From the NCBI GenBank assembly GCA_039105265.1, contig JAPFFF010000005.1, positions 620,001-684,000 of the forward strand: a stretch of DNA of 64,000 nucleotides. Reading direction: 5' to 3'. Under the pieces are notes generated by a model that searched no databases, was not told the origin of the DNA, and was given only the letters and a program-made list of their open reading frames with translations. Shown here in pieces: positions 8,548 to 18,179 of the stretch (position 1 is the stretch's first letter; the number at the start of each line of letters is the position of its first letter). A program made the translations under genes and the position numbers. The stretch is from Tritrichomonas musculus. Taxonomy: Eukaryota > Parabasalia > Tritrichomonadida > Tritrichomonadidae.

Positions 8548-10155
8548 ATGACTGAAACATTATTTAATAACACAGATGGGATAATTTCATATGTGACAAG
8601 TAAGATAGAAAAGTATGAACCGAATAGATTTGAGGAACAAGTTAAATATTATATAAATCATTATTGTGAAAAATATTTGAAAGTGAAAATTCCAGCTCAA
8701 CATATAAACAATTTCTATATAATTCATTATTTAACCATTCGTGATATAGTAAAGGATGAAGAACATAGACGTGAAATAGAAACGGAACGTGAACGAATGG
8801 CAGATTATGAAGAAGTAGTGAGAATAGCAAGAGAGGATTTATTGAGTAAAGTATATAAAAATAAAAATAAATTATCATTTAATCAAGTGAAAAGATTAAA
8901 CTCATTTAAACCATTACTAGATGAAGATATTAGACACATATATGATGAGTATGAAAGAGAATGGGAGGAAGTACATCCTGAAAAAGAGAAGCCAAAGGTG
9001 GAAACGTTTGGTGATAAATTGGATAAATTTGTTGTTGAACACATGAATGATAATTTATTAACATATGATGATTTTGTAAGAGTTACTAGTGGATGGAATA
9101 GAGGTAGACGTTCAATTAATAATTGGTATGAAGATTATAAAAATAAATATTTTAAACAACCGGGAACAACAATTAATTATGATGAAAATGAATTAACGGG
9201 ATTGATTGGTTATAAAAGTAAAGATAAAGTTAATGCCTTTAAACTAATTAATCCAGAAATGAAAGTAAGTGATGGAAAAATAAAGTCATCATTTGATTTG
9301 AAAAGAAATATTAAAAATTATCAACTTCATAAATGCACAGCAAGGAATACATGGATTATTGATTTAATGTTCGTTGGAAAACTGGCTTATTTAGTTGCAA
9401 TAAATGCAAACACTAAATATTTATATGTGGAGTTATTAAATGATATGATTGATGATAAAACATTTACAAAACAGAATTTAAAAAGTAGTGTTTCATATTT
9501 GAGAGCATTAAATAGAATGATTGAAAAAGGAATGAATGTTAAACATTTAACGGGTGATGGTGAAAAAAGTTTTAATTCAAAATTAGCGTGGGAGTCATTT
9601 TATAATTCACGAGGAATTGATTTTAAACCAGTTGAAAGACAAGTAATGGGAAATTATCCTGATTTCATGAATAAAGAACAGAAAGCAGTTAAAAGTGATC
9701 CATTACATGGAAGCTTAGGTGTCATCGATCGTATGATAAGAACCATAAGAGATATGGCATATGTGATGAAAGTTGGAGTAATTACACCAAATGTTATGAA
9801 TGAAATAGTCAATCAATATAATAACGCACCACATAAAGGATTAAGTAAATGGGCTGGCTTTGAAGTAACACCGAAAATGGTAAATGATGATCCTGAATTA
9901 GAGGAGTATATAGTAAGGCGAATATGTCAGGAGAACTGGCAGGTAATGAATAGACCCGGATTTAGAATAAATGAAGGTGTAAGTGTTAAAGTTTATAACG
10001 AAAAAGATACAATGGGTAAAAGGCGATCAATAATCCAACCCGGAGAATTTAAAGTTATTGGTTTCAAGAATGGATTATATGAAGTTAAAGGTAATGTTAA
10101 CGGTAAAAATGGAGAAATACAAATGATACCAAGGTATAAATTAGATTACGTTTAA
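8548..10155 (+). CDS. Polinton integrase (rve superfamily)
   Basis: 535 residues. Residues about 1-250 are helical and basic. The catalytic core spans roughly 260-430: ARNTWIIDLMFVGKLAYLVAINANTKYL carries the first Asp strand with the following strand, HLTGDGEKSF the second Asp region, and HGSLGVIDRMIRTIRDM the final helix that follows it. A C-terminal SH3/chromo-like beta domain (about 470-535: GVSVKVYNEKD, PGEFKVIGFKNGLYEVKG, MIPRYKLDYV) resembles the DNA-binding end of retroviral-like integrases. It inserts the linear element into host DNA with short target duplications. Its stop codon directly abuts that of the convergent polymerase gene. AT-rich boxes precede the ATG. Confidence 0.88.
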   Translation: MTETLFNNTDGIISYVTSKIEKYEPNRFEEQVKYYINHYCEKYLKVKIPAQHINNFYIIHYLTIRDIVKDEEHRREIETERERMADYEEVVRIAREDLLSKVYKNKNKLSFNQVKRLNSFKPLLDEDIRHIYDEYEREWEEVHPEKEKPKVETFGDKLDKFVVEHMNDNLLTYDDFVRVTSGWNRGRRSINNWYEDYKNKYFKQPGTTINYDENELTGLIGYKSKDKVNAFKLINPEMKVSDGKIKSSFDLKRNIKNYQLHKCTARNTWIIDLMFVGKLAYLVAINANTKYLYVELLNDMIDDKTFTKQNLKSSVSYLRALNRMIEKGMNVKHLTGDGEKSFNSKLAWESFYNSRGIDFKPVERQVMGNYPDFMNKEQKAVKSDPLHGSLGVIDRMIRTIRDMAYVMKVGVITPNVMNEIVNQYNNAPHKGLSKWAGFEVTPKMVNDDPELEEYIVRRICQENWQVMNRPGFRINEGVSVKVYNEKDTMGKRRSIIQPGEFKVIGFKNGLYEVKGNVNGKNGEIQMIPRYKLDYV

Positions 10156-13100
10156 TTAAAGAACTTCATAATTGTTCGCTCTTAATCCTTTTATAAATGG
10201 TGCACATGCTTCATTCGGTAATACTATCATTTTATTATGAAATCCAGTGAGGGCGTTTTTGTTAATCGTTATTTTTGACATCATGTTATGATTCATTTGT
10301 AAGTTAATGTTCTTACCTGATTTAACACATTGATTTTCTAATATATCCTTATAATCTGATGAAACAATTTTGTTTGTCTTTAATGAAACACCTTTAAGTT
10401 TTAAGGATTTAGTCACACCTTCGTGGGCTTTGCCCTGAGCATCTATAAATGCGTTATTCCATATTGTATAACATTTAGGACATAAAGCTACTTGATTATC
10501 ACCGTATTTTTCAACACAGAGACCCAAAATTTTCTTTTCATCATAAACTGTATTAATTGATGGATCAGGCATGAATTTATAAATATTTTCATCATAAAAT
10601 TGTTGATCTTTAATGATGTGTTTAAATACTTGATCATTTGATTCATTCATGTTTCCAGCAATAGCAAAATAAGCTGAATCAGTGTCTGCAGATGTTAAAT
10701 GAAATTTATTAGTGTCCAAACATTTAAACATAAAGTCATAAATGAATGTTAAATACCAAAATTTAGCATTATCAAGAGTGAAGAATGCCGTTTGAATACA
10801 TGTTTTACACCTGAATGATTTAGGATTTGATTGAATAAGGAATGTATCATCAGCAATTCTGGAACCATTAATATAAGTATCTGATACAATTGATTGATAA
10901 GCTTTATCTGAATCACAAATTTTAACCTTACTATATTTTTCTGTATTCATTCCATCATAACCGTATGAACCATTCATTGATATTTTATAAAATTTTTCGT
11001 TTCCGGATGATTTACCAGCAATAATATCTTGACGTTTACGCATGAATTCGTTAACAAATGGATGAAAAGCTTTATTTGCCTCATACAATGATAAATTAAG
11101 GATATCAATGACTTTTAATCCATGATCAATGAGGAACCATAAATAATAACAACCAAATGATTTAAATTCACCCATTGTATCTAATGTCATTGTTAATTTA
11201 GTATCTGTTTTATCAATAACACTAATTTTATTTTTCTTTCCGTATTGATACATATATTTACCAATAACATCTTCAGTATTTTTAATATCAAAATTACGAA
11301 ATACTGGTGGAAAGTTAATGAGATCATTTATTTTATTAATGGGACATTCTAATTTAACTTTAGCTCTAAATATCAATTCAGGATTTGGTTCATATCTATG
11401 TTTAGTATAAATTATATTCATACATTTTTTATAAACTTCATCTTTTTTGTTTCCATTTTCATCATAACATTCAAAACGAGTAATTAATGAACCGGGCATA
11501 TACATAATACCTCCATGATAAGGGTTAAATTCATGATAATTTGACGAAAATGATGAAGGATAAAGAGAGTTGAAATCAACACCTACAACATGTGAAACAA
11601 TATTAGGTGTATCATATGAAATGACTTTATTATGCTCAAATTTGAATTTATTAATGTGTGAAACACCACGGATATTTTTACGATGCATTACCATAGATAA
11701 ACCACCTGTTATACCTTCACGTAAATCATAATATTCTTTTTCATTTGACAAAGTAGATGGTAATTTATGAAGCCGGCAATATTTATTTAATTGAATTCTT
11801 AAACGAGTCACTTTATCATCTGAACGATTTCTTAATTGATTGCATGATGCACAAGCTAATAAACAATTACTTAATTCATGACCTATATCATTATTGATTC
11901 TATCAAGTGTTGGTTTATTATGATTTGTGAAATGTTCACCACAGAGATGACATTTACCAGTTGAAGGATTATTATATAATTTCATGAATTCATCAAAATC
12001 ATCTTCTGAAACTACTTTATTTAAATTACGTTGAGGTTTGTTTGGATTTAATTTATTGAATCTTTCATCTTGATAATAATATGAATCACATTTATAACTC
12101 CACCAATTTAGACTAGGAATGAAAGTATTTGATGTATTGATTATGTTATAGTCAATTGATGGATCAAAATCTTTATAAGCTAGTGCGTATTTAATACAAA
12201 CTGAATTTTTAGATAATGAAAGATTTGAGATTAAATCAACGTTATATTGAGCGTTTAAATTAATGAGGTTATCAATTGGTTTAATCATCATTTCAACGTC
12301 ATTATCATTATATGAAAGTAAGTAATCCCAACGTGTATTAAAACGTTTTGAATCTTCAAGATATAGGTTATATTCTTCTTCATTAATGAGGAAACGTTGA
12401 CCAAGATATGAATAAAAGTCTTTATATTCGAATGGTTGAGATTGTGAAAGTACAACATTAAAGTTTTCAGTATTGACAGCTTCATATGGAAAAACTCCTT
12501 TTGATGAATTGGATTCACCACCAAAATCAATACCAAATTGTTTTAATGTACCACCAGCAATGAATGCTTGGGCATCAATGAAGCGTAAAGAAATTTTATC
12601 AGATTTAAGAATGAATTGTTTAAGAGCAGTAGATGAACCAATTAATGAGTTATTATCAACTGACCAAGAGCAATTTTCACCTTTATGATTAAAATATTGT
12701 TTGAATAAATTTGAATCAAAACGTGAAGAATTAAAACCAAATACGGTAACTGTTTCGAGATCATGAACAATTGTTTTAGGATCTTCAATATTGAGCATTT
12801 GTTTATAAAAATTCCATTTATCATTAATGATTAAATGAGCTTGATTAAACATATATTCAATCCAATGAATAATAAAATCTTTATCACGAGCGTCAAAATG
12901 TTTTGTTAAAGTTCCTGATGAAAATTTAATGCAACAACTAACGGATAAAGGAACTAATCGTGAATTAATCGTTGTTGATTTAGTTAATGATTCATTTATT
13001 GAATGTTCCATTGTTTCAAAATCATATGTCATATAATATTCTTGAGGTTTGAATTGAAGGTTATGAGCTAGACAATATTCATAAACAGAGTTGGATAGAA

Positions 13101-14739
13101 TATGAGGACAATATGGTAAAGATTGTTTTTCAACAATGAAGTTTTTCTTAAATTTACCATCACATTTATTAACATGTTGTTCAAATCGTTTATGATTATT
13201 AATCCCTCTAACAACATAAGATTTACATTTAGGACAAACTAACAAACCAGTTAATTTTTCAGCATCTTTGATATACATAATATGAAGTATTTGACCTTTT
13301 GAATAAAGTAAGGCATTAAATGTTGTGTATGATTTATCAAAAAACCATTGTTCAGATATGTCATATAAACCAGTACCAAAATATTCATAAATGTTAACAT
13401 TGATTTTATGCTTTTGTGCTGAAAGTTTCATTTCTTCCATTGTTGTACCATCATAATTATTCAAGAAATTAAGAGCTTCATTTGTGATTTTAGTTTTATA
13501 TGGAAATCCATGTTCTTCACATAAAAGACGCCGTGCATGATTTGTTCGGTCATTTAATTTATAACTTTTATAATTTAATAATTTTGGATTAACACAAACA
13601 GCTAAAAAACGATACCAACACATTTTATCATCTTCATTATCAGTAATGATAAGTTTTGATTTGACAAGTTCTTCAGGAAGCTGTAATTTACCAGTAATTT
13701 TAACTAATCGCGAAATAGTAAATGCAACTGATGAAACAAAAGTAAGTTTAACTGCTGACTCAGAAACTTCATAGTTATGAAGAACGGACTCAATATAAAA
13801 TTTGATTTTTTCAAGGTCGGAATTTGTTTGAACAGTTATAGGAATATTTGAAGAATATTTATAATTGATTGCATTAATTACTCGTTTTTCGTAATCATAA
13901 CGGATTATTTCGTCATGCTGTTTTATGGGTATTTCAAAGATACCAGATAATTCAAAAGTTAACTTAAAAGGTTTCCGTTCTGATTTAAAGACTACATCTT
14001 CAAGGTAATTAAATATCTCATCAATGGTTGAAAATGAATTCAGATAATAAACAACTATTGGATCTTTATTTTGGTTTTTGGTAACAACTTCTTGATCCTT
14101 TAATGCTTTTCTATGTTGTTCAAGTAAATTTAAAGCAAGTTCATATTCATGTGGAACATTGACAACTAAGTAGTCAATATCTTTACTTTGAAAATCATGA
14201 CCAAAGTCTTTGAAGAAATTAATTAATTCTTCATTCTGGGCTTCGAATAACTTTTGAGCATATGGTTTTAATGGTTTCATTTCTTTTGGAGGAAGTGGTT
14301 TAAGTAAAGGTTTATTATTTAAAAGTTCATCAAGCATACGTTTATAATTTGCTTTTTGGGTATGAATGACAGATTTTTCATTATTGATTTGAGAAACAAA
14401 TTTGGTTTGTGTTTGTTGCTTATGTAATTCATCAATTGAATTTTTAATTTTAAGTTTATGCAAATTATTATAGAAATATTCATCTGAATCGATGTATTTG
14501 TGTGGAGGTTTTGGTGATGGAATATTTAATCCTTTAGCAAACCAATACATTGAATTATAATCATTTTCTCCATCATATCCTCTATCTAAAATATCTTGTA
14601 CTATTGAGTCAATCAAATTTTCACGTAAATCTTTTTCATTATTAAATTCATTTTTCCATTCATCAATGGTTGCATTATCATTATGAACTAAATTATCAAG
14701 TTCAATTAATTTTTCTATTGGTGTTTTATCTAATTTCAT
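10156..14739 (-). CDS. Polinton protein-primed family B DNA polymerase with HNH-like insert
   Basis: 1527 residues. The N-terminal third (1-560) would hold the terminal-protein-like region and an OTU-like stretch (Cys in KMCWYRFLAV near 375, His in ILHIMYIKDAEKL near 485). It is followed by a C2H2-like zinc motif (CPKCKSYV...HKRFEQHVNKC, about 500-525). The 3'-5' exonuclease shows YMTYDFETME (about 572), FGFNSSRFDSN and YNDNDVEMM. The polymerase shows motif A GVDFNSLYPSSF (about 1052), motif B KISMNGSYGYDG (about 1252) and motif C SADTDSAYF (about 1347). Between exonuclease and motif A lies an HNH-type zinc module (CHLCGEHF...LDRINNDIGHELSNCLLACASCNQLRNR, about 927-970). It replicates the element. 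The gene looks whole. Confidence 0.92.
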   Translation of the reverse strand: MKLDKTPIEKLIELDNLVHNDNATIDEWKNEFNNEKDLRENLIDSIVQDILDRGYDGENDYNSMYWFAKGLNIPSPKPPHKYIDSDEYFYNNLHKLKIKNSIDELHKQQTQTKFVSQINNEKSVIHTQKANYKRMLDELLNNKPLLKPLPPKEMKPLKPYAQKLFEAQNEELINFFKDFGHDFQSKDIDYLVVNVPHEYELALNLLEQHRKALKDQEVVTKNQNKDPIVVYYLNSFSTIDEIFNYLEDVVFKSERKPFKLTFELSGIFEIPIKQHDEIIRYDYEKRVINAINYKYSSNIPITVQTNSDLEKIKFYIESVLHNYEVSESAVKLTFVSSVAFTISRLVKITGKLQLPEELVKSKLIITDNEDDKMCWYRFLAVCVNPKLLNYKSYKLNDRTNHARRLLCEEHGFPYKTKITNEALNFLNNYDGTTMEEMKLSAQKHKINVNIYEYFGTGLYDISEQWFFDKSYTTFNALLYSKGQILHIMYIKDAEKLTGLLVCPKCKSYVVRGINNHKRFEQHVNKCDGKFKKNFIVEKQSLPYCPHILSNSVYEYCLAHNLQFKPQEYYMTYDFETMEHSINESLTKSTTINSRLVPLSVSCCIKFSSGTLTKHFDARDKDFIIHWIEYMFNQAHLIINDKWNFYKQMLNIEDPKTIVHDLETVTVFGFNSSRFDSNLFKQYFNHKGENCSWSVDNNSLIGSSTALKQFILKSDKISLRFIDAQAFIAGGTLKQFGIDFGGESNSSKGVFPYEAVNTENFNVVLSQSQPFEYKDFYSYLGQRFLINEEEYNLYLEDSKRFNTRWDYLLSYNDNDVEMMIKPIDNLINLNAQYNVDLISNLSLSKNSVCIKYALAYKDFDPSIDYNIINTSNTFIPSLNWWSYKCDSYYYQDERFNKLNPNKPQRNLNKVVSEDDFDEFMKLYNNPSTGKCHLCGEHFTNHNKPTLDRINNDIGHELSNCLLACASCNQLRNRSDDKVTRLRIQLNKYCRLHKLPSTLSNEKEYYDLREGITGGLSMVMHRKNIRGVSHINKFKFEHNKVISYDTPNIVSHVVGVDFNSLYPSSFSSNYHEFNPYHGGIMYMPGSLITRFECYDENGNKKDEVYKKCMNIIYTKHRYEPNPELIFRAKVKLECPINKINDLINFPPVFRNFDIKNTEDVIGKYMYQYGKKNKISVIDKTDTKLTMTLDTMGEFKSFGCYYLWFLIDHGLKVIDILNLSLYEANKAFHPFVNEFMRKRQDIIAGKSSGNEKFYKISMNGSYGYDGMNTEKYSKVKICDSDKAYQSIVSDTYINGSRIADDTFLIQSNPKSFRCKTCIQTAFFTLDNAKFWYLTFIYDFMFKCLDTNKFHLTSADTDSAYFAIAGNMNESNDQVFKHIIKDQQFYDENIYKFMPDPSINTVYDEKKILGLCVEKYGDNQVALCPKCYTIWNNAFIDAQGKAHEGVTKSLKLKGVSLKTNKIVSSDYKDILENQCVKSGKNINLQMNHNMMSKITINKNALTGFHNKMIVLPNEACAPFIKGLRANNYEVL

Positions 14740-15554
14740 TTAGGTGGAAATAAAAATTTAAAAAATAAAAAATTAATTAGATTTATTTTTGAGACATGTG
14801 ATATAAAAATAAATGATAAAATAATTTTATAATTTGTGGTGAACGTTTATTTATAAAAATTTTTTCGATTTATGTGAAACTTTGAAAAGTTTGAGCCCTT
14901 GGCGAAGTATTCAAATTATCAGACATTTCGGAAATAACGTATTTTATAAAATTTTATAAATTTGTGAGCGTATTCAAATTATCAGACATTTCGGAAATAA
15001 CGTATTTTATAAAATTTTTAGGTTTGTGTGAGTATTCAATTTATCAGACATTTAATTCAAATTATCAGACATTTCGGAAAAACGTATTTGTAAAATTTTT
15101 TCGATTTATGTGAGCATTCAAATTATCAGACATTTCGGAAATAACGAATTTTAAATTGAGAAACATTCAAATTATCAGACATTTCGGAAATAACGAATTT
15201 TTTTAATTTTCACATTTATGTTATAAAATTTATGTTTTCAAGCCGCTTTGCGGCTGGTCAAATGCCTTTTTGACTTTTGAGATTTGAGGATGAAATTTAT
15301 GAAAATCATTTATGAAGGGGTGATGAATCAGTGGTGAAATTAAATTTTAAAAAAATTTGTAATAATATTATCACATATAACAAAATTTATTGATTTAAAA
15401 TTAATATGTAGATAAGGCGTGAATTAAAATAATGATATCATAGATTCTAAAAAGCAGTGAGTTGCGGATTGGTGAAATCATTATATATAGAATAACTGTG
15501 TAATGTGACGTGAACAATTATTAACCCCCCACTGCTTATCTCATATACACTACT
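14740..15554. repeat. Polinton right terminal region with tandem repeats
   Basis: No gene. Positions about 14908-15200 hold about seven copies of a unit containing CAAATTATCAGACATTTCGG, mostly followed by AAATAACG and an AT spacer, at spacings of roughly 60 bases or less. A small hairpin (AAGCCGCTTTGCGGCT) sits near 15240. The last 160 bases end CCCCCCACTGCTTATCTCAT followed by a few bases finishing in CT at 15554. Polintons end in long terminal inverted repeats that often hold subterminal tandem repeats, so this is read as the right terminus; the inverted partner is outside the window. Confidence 0.7.
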
Positions 15555-15725
15555 GATCTCGAGATCTCGGTAATTGATATCAAGTTTACAATTATTTTTA
15601 TATCACATTTCATACCTGATATCTTGATAATCGATAATCTCGATATCAAATTTCTAAACTGATAATCGAGTATCAGATGCAAAAAAGTGACGTTTTTGAT
15701 ATCGATTCTCAAAATAACAAGTCTA
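15555..15725 (+). mobile_element. Right part of a short inverted-repeat DNA transposon, interrupted by the Polinton
   Basis: From GATCTCGAGATCTCGG to ATAACAAGTCTA this is nearly identical to 54131-54301, the right part of a complete element. The left part of that element is missing here and the break coincides with the end of the Polinton. It is therefore the flank into which the Polinton inserted. GATCTC at the junction is the predicted 6-bp target duplication. Confidence 0.75.
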
Positions 15726-16805
15726 ATCGGAACCTTAAAATTTTATAATGAGAAATATTTACGGCTAAATATATGGCTAAAGTAGGTCAATTTTGAGAGA
15801 AAAGCAGCAGTTATTTTTTTTAGTATTTGAGGATTTTAATTAGATATTTCCAAGATATTTATATTTATTATATTTGTGAAGTTTACAAATTCATTATATT
15901 GAAAAAAATGAATATAAAAATCAAAATATCCAAAATAATATTTAGCAAACAGATAATAAAAATAAATTAAATTAAAAAATAAAAGTATCTTAATTCTGAA
16001 ATATTAGTTAATTTAATAAATAAAAGTTTTTTTTTAATTCTTCATTTATCTCATAATAATCTAATCTTCATTTTTAATCTCTTCATAATTATATTTTTTA
16101 TACTTGATTAAGAGGTTGATCAGTATGAACTAGGTCAATCAATATCGTTTTTAAGCAGATCTTTCAGATTTTAGAGATTAAATACTAATTTCTCATTAAT
16201 ATTCTGTTTATAAATAAATAAAGTTCATATAATTATAACATTTTTGATTTTTATTGGAAAATATTATTTTTTTCATCTGGAAAAAGATTTTAAATATATA
16301 TTTTCCTCTTATTCAAAATTGAATTCTCAAGTGCAATATTTCAAATTTTCAAAGAATGTACATTTAGCTTCTCAAAATTGAATTCTCAATTGCAATCTCT
16401 CAATTTTGAAAGATAAATTTTTATTGACCTATAACCATTTTTATTTTCACCATAAATTTGTATTTGCTTCATATATTAATAAATCCTAGATAAATATATA
16501 AATAAAATTTTAATTTACATATATAACTAAATATTATTGTTAAATATTTGTTATTGAAATGATATACAATATAATTATTAAGAAAAATGAGTTTTGTTCT
16601 TTTAAAATTCATAAAATATAAATATCTATTTATATAAATAGCCATTCCTTAATTTTGGTTATTAAATAGATTAAAATATATAATATAAGAAATATATAGT
16701 AATATAAGATCTCTAATATAACGATGCATCATTGATTCCTGTATTCTTTGTGATTTCTCAAAATCAAAAATTCATTAATATTATCTTTCAAGTTTAGGTA
16801 TTCTT
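15726..16805. other. Intergenic AT-rich DNA
   Basis: No gene seen. It holds a short direct repeat (TCAAAATTGAATTCTCAA followed by G or T and TGCAAT) near 16311-16400 and scattered AT-rich low complexity. The first bases, ATCGGAACCTTAAAA, match inverted TTAAGGTTC-type ends seen near 53630, 54370 and 54417. Confidence 0.7.
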
Positions 16806-16925
16806 TAGGGTGGCACTGGGTGGGCCAAAATTAAGAAAATGGGTCAAAAAAAAGTAAACATTTGGGTCACCATTTATCCTCTCAATTATTTGAATTGAAT
16901 ACGATTAAATAAGGTCAAATAATTG

Positions 16926-16982
<57 letters not shown>

Positions 16983-18018
16983 TTTGCGAAAATCCTTACG
17001 TGCGAGCGTGCGAAGAAAAAAATTTAAAATATTGATCGGCATGGTTAATTATTCTACCATAAAAAAAAGTTATTTGTTGAATATAAAAAAAACTGAAAAT
17101 TTTGAAATAATTTTTTATCTGCTCTCTTTCAATAAAATCTGAATTTCAAAAGCATAAAAATTTAGTTTTTTTTCAATTTTTAATAAAATTATTCATAAAA
17201 AGTTTATTATTCTTTTTAAAAAAAATTAATTCAAAAAGATTAATATCATATATTTTTAATAGTGGAAATGCTATACTCAAAAAGTTGCAAAAGAGAATCA
17301 AAAATAAATTATTAAGTAGCTTTTTGAGGCGAAGCCTCAAAAAGCTACTTAATCATTTATTAAATAAAATTTAATTTTATCTTGTATAAAAAAGCATGAA
17401 TTCATAATATTCAACAAGGAAATGATGTTTATCATAATTATATATATCAGTTATTATTATATACTATGTAAACAAATAAATAAAATTTGGCCCATTTTGG
17501 CCCAATTATAAATGGATGGGTCAACCAAATATCGTCTGAAATCTTCAGAAAATTATCCCAAAAATTTTGGGCTAAAATGGGCCAAGTTGGGCCAAAATGG
17601 GCCAAATTTTTTTTTTTAAGCATATATATAAATTATTAATAATGAATACCTATATTTATAATATACATTACTATATTGTTTAATATCATAACTATAATGC
17701 TTTTTATATAAGATATATTTATTTTTTTAATTATTAATTTTTGTGAAAATAAAAATTATTCTCTATGAAAAGTAAAAGACAATTTGAATGAAAATTTTTA
17801 TTTTAAAAGATAAATTTATCTCTTCCATTCTATGTAAATCATTAATTTTTTCATATATATTTAAATAAATAATCTAATAGCGATTTGTAAATTGATAATT
17901 TATAACTTTATATATAGAATCAAAACAATTTGAATTGGCCCACGTTGTGACACATTAAACCCACATTTTGGCCCACATTTTTTAAAAAATGCACATTTGG
18001 GCAAATTTGACCACCCTA
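16806..18018. mobile_element. Non-autonomous hAT-like DNA transposon (1213 bp)
   Basis: It begins TAGGGTGG and ends CCACCCTA, and is flanked on both sides by the 8-bp duplication GTATTCTT (16798-16805 and 18019-18026). Terminal repeats are short and imperfect, but many subterminal TGGGCCAAAA/GGCCCA motifs lie near both ends and in the middle, as transposase-binding repeats of hAT elements do. No coding region. Inside are a run of about 55 T (16926-16980) and a perfect 20-bp-arm hairpin at 17311-17353. An 8-bp target duplication with a TAGGGTGG-type end fits the hAT superfamily; assignment is by ends only. Confidence 0.8.
17311..17353. repeat. Perfect hairpin inside the hAT-like element
   Basis: Arms ATTAAGTAGCTTTTTGAGGC and its exact complement flank the 3-base loop GAA. 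The long perfect stem within an AT-rich non-coding element suggests a relic of a nested insertion, or a folding-prone site. Confidence 0.85.
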
Positions 18019-18179
18019 GTATTCTTACTTATATTTAGGTATATAAAGAAACTCACTAAATAATAAATTAAAAAATCGCATATTCATCAACTTTTCTCTG
18101 AAAAAAAATTGAATGTAAAATAGTGTAATTATCTTTTTTAAGATTATATCCATTAATCTTTTCAAAAATCTGTTTTCAA

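Larger units (their letters stand above)
1..15554. mobile_element. Polinton/Maverick element, right-hand part (left part outside window)
   Basis: A self-synthesising DNA transposon of the Polinton/Maverick family. The set of parts is diagnostic: double jelly-roll-type major capsid protein, small minor-capsid-like proteins, rve-type integrase and protein-primed family B DNA polymerase, tightly packed on both strands, with convergent genes whose stop codons abut (7231/7232 and 10155/10156). The FtsK-type ATPase and Ulp1-like protease usual in the family are not in the visible part and are expected to the left. The right terminus is placed at 15554, where the sequence ends in CT (the family begins AG and ends CT) and where homology to an unrelated host repeat starts. 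Long open frames for capsid, integrase and polymerase argue for a fairly recent insertion; it looks nearly whole, with at most about one or two breaks in what can be seen. Confidence 0.93.

Noticed and set aside
14908-15200. Tandem repeats considered as a CRISPR array
   Set aside because: Spacers are AT-rich variants of one another, no cas genes, eukaryotic context and terminal position in a Polinton.
17034-18018. Transposase remnant inside the hAT-like element
   Set aside because: No readable hAT transposase phrase in any frame; the element is non-coding.
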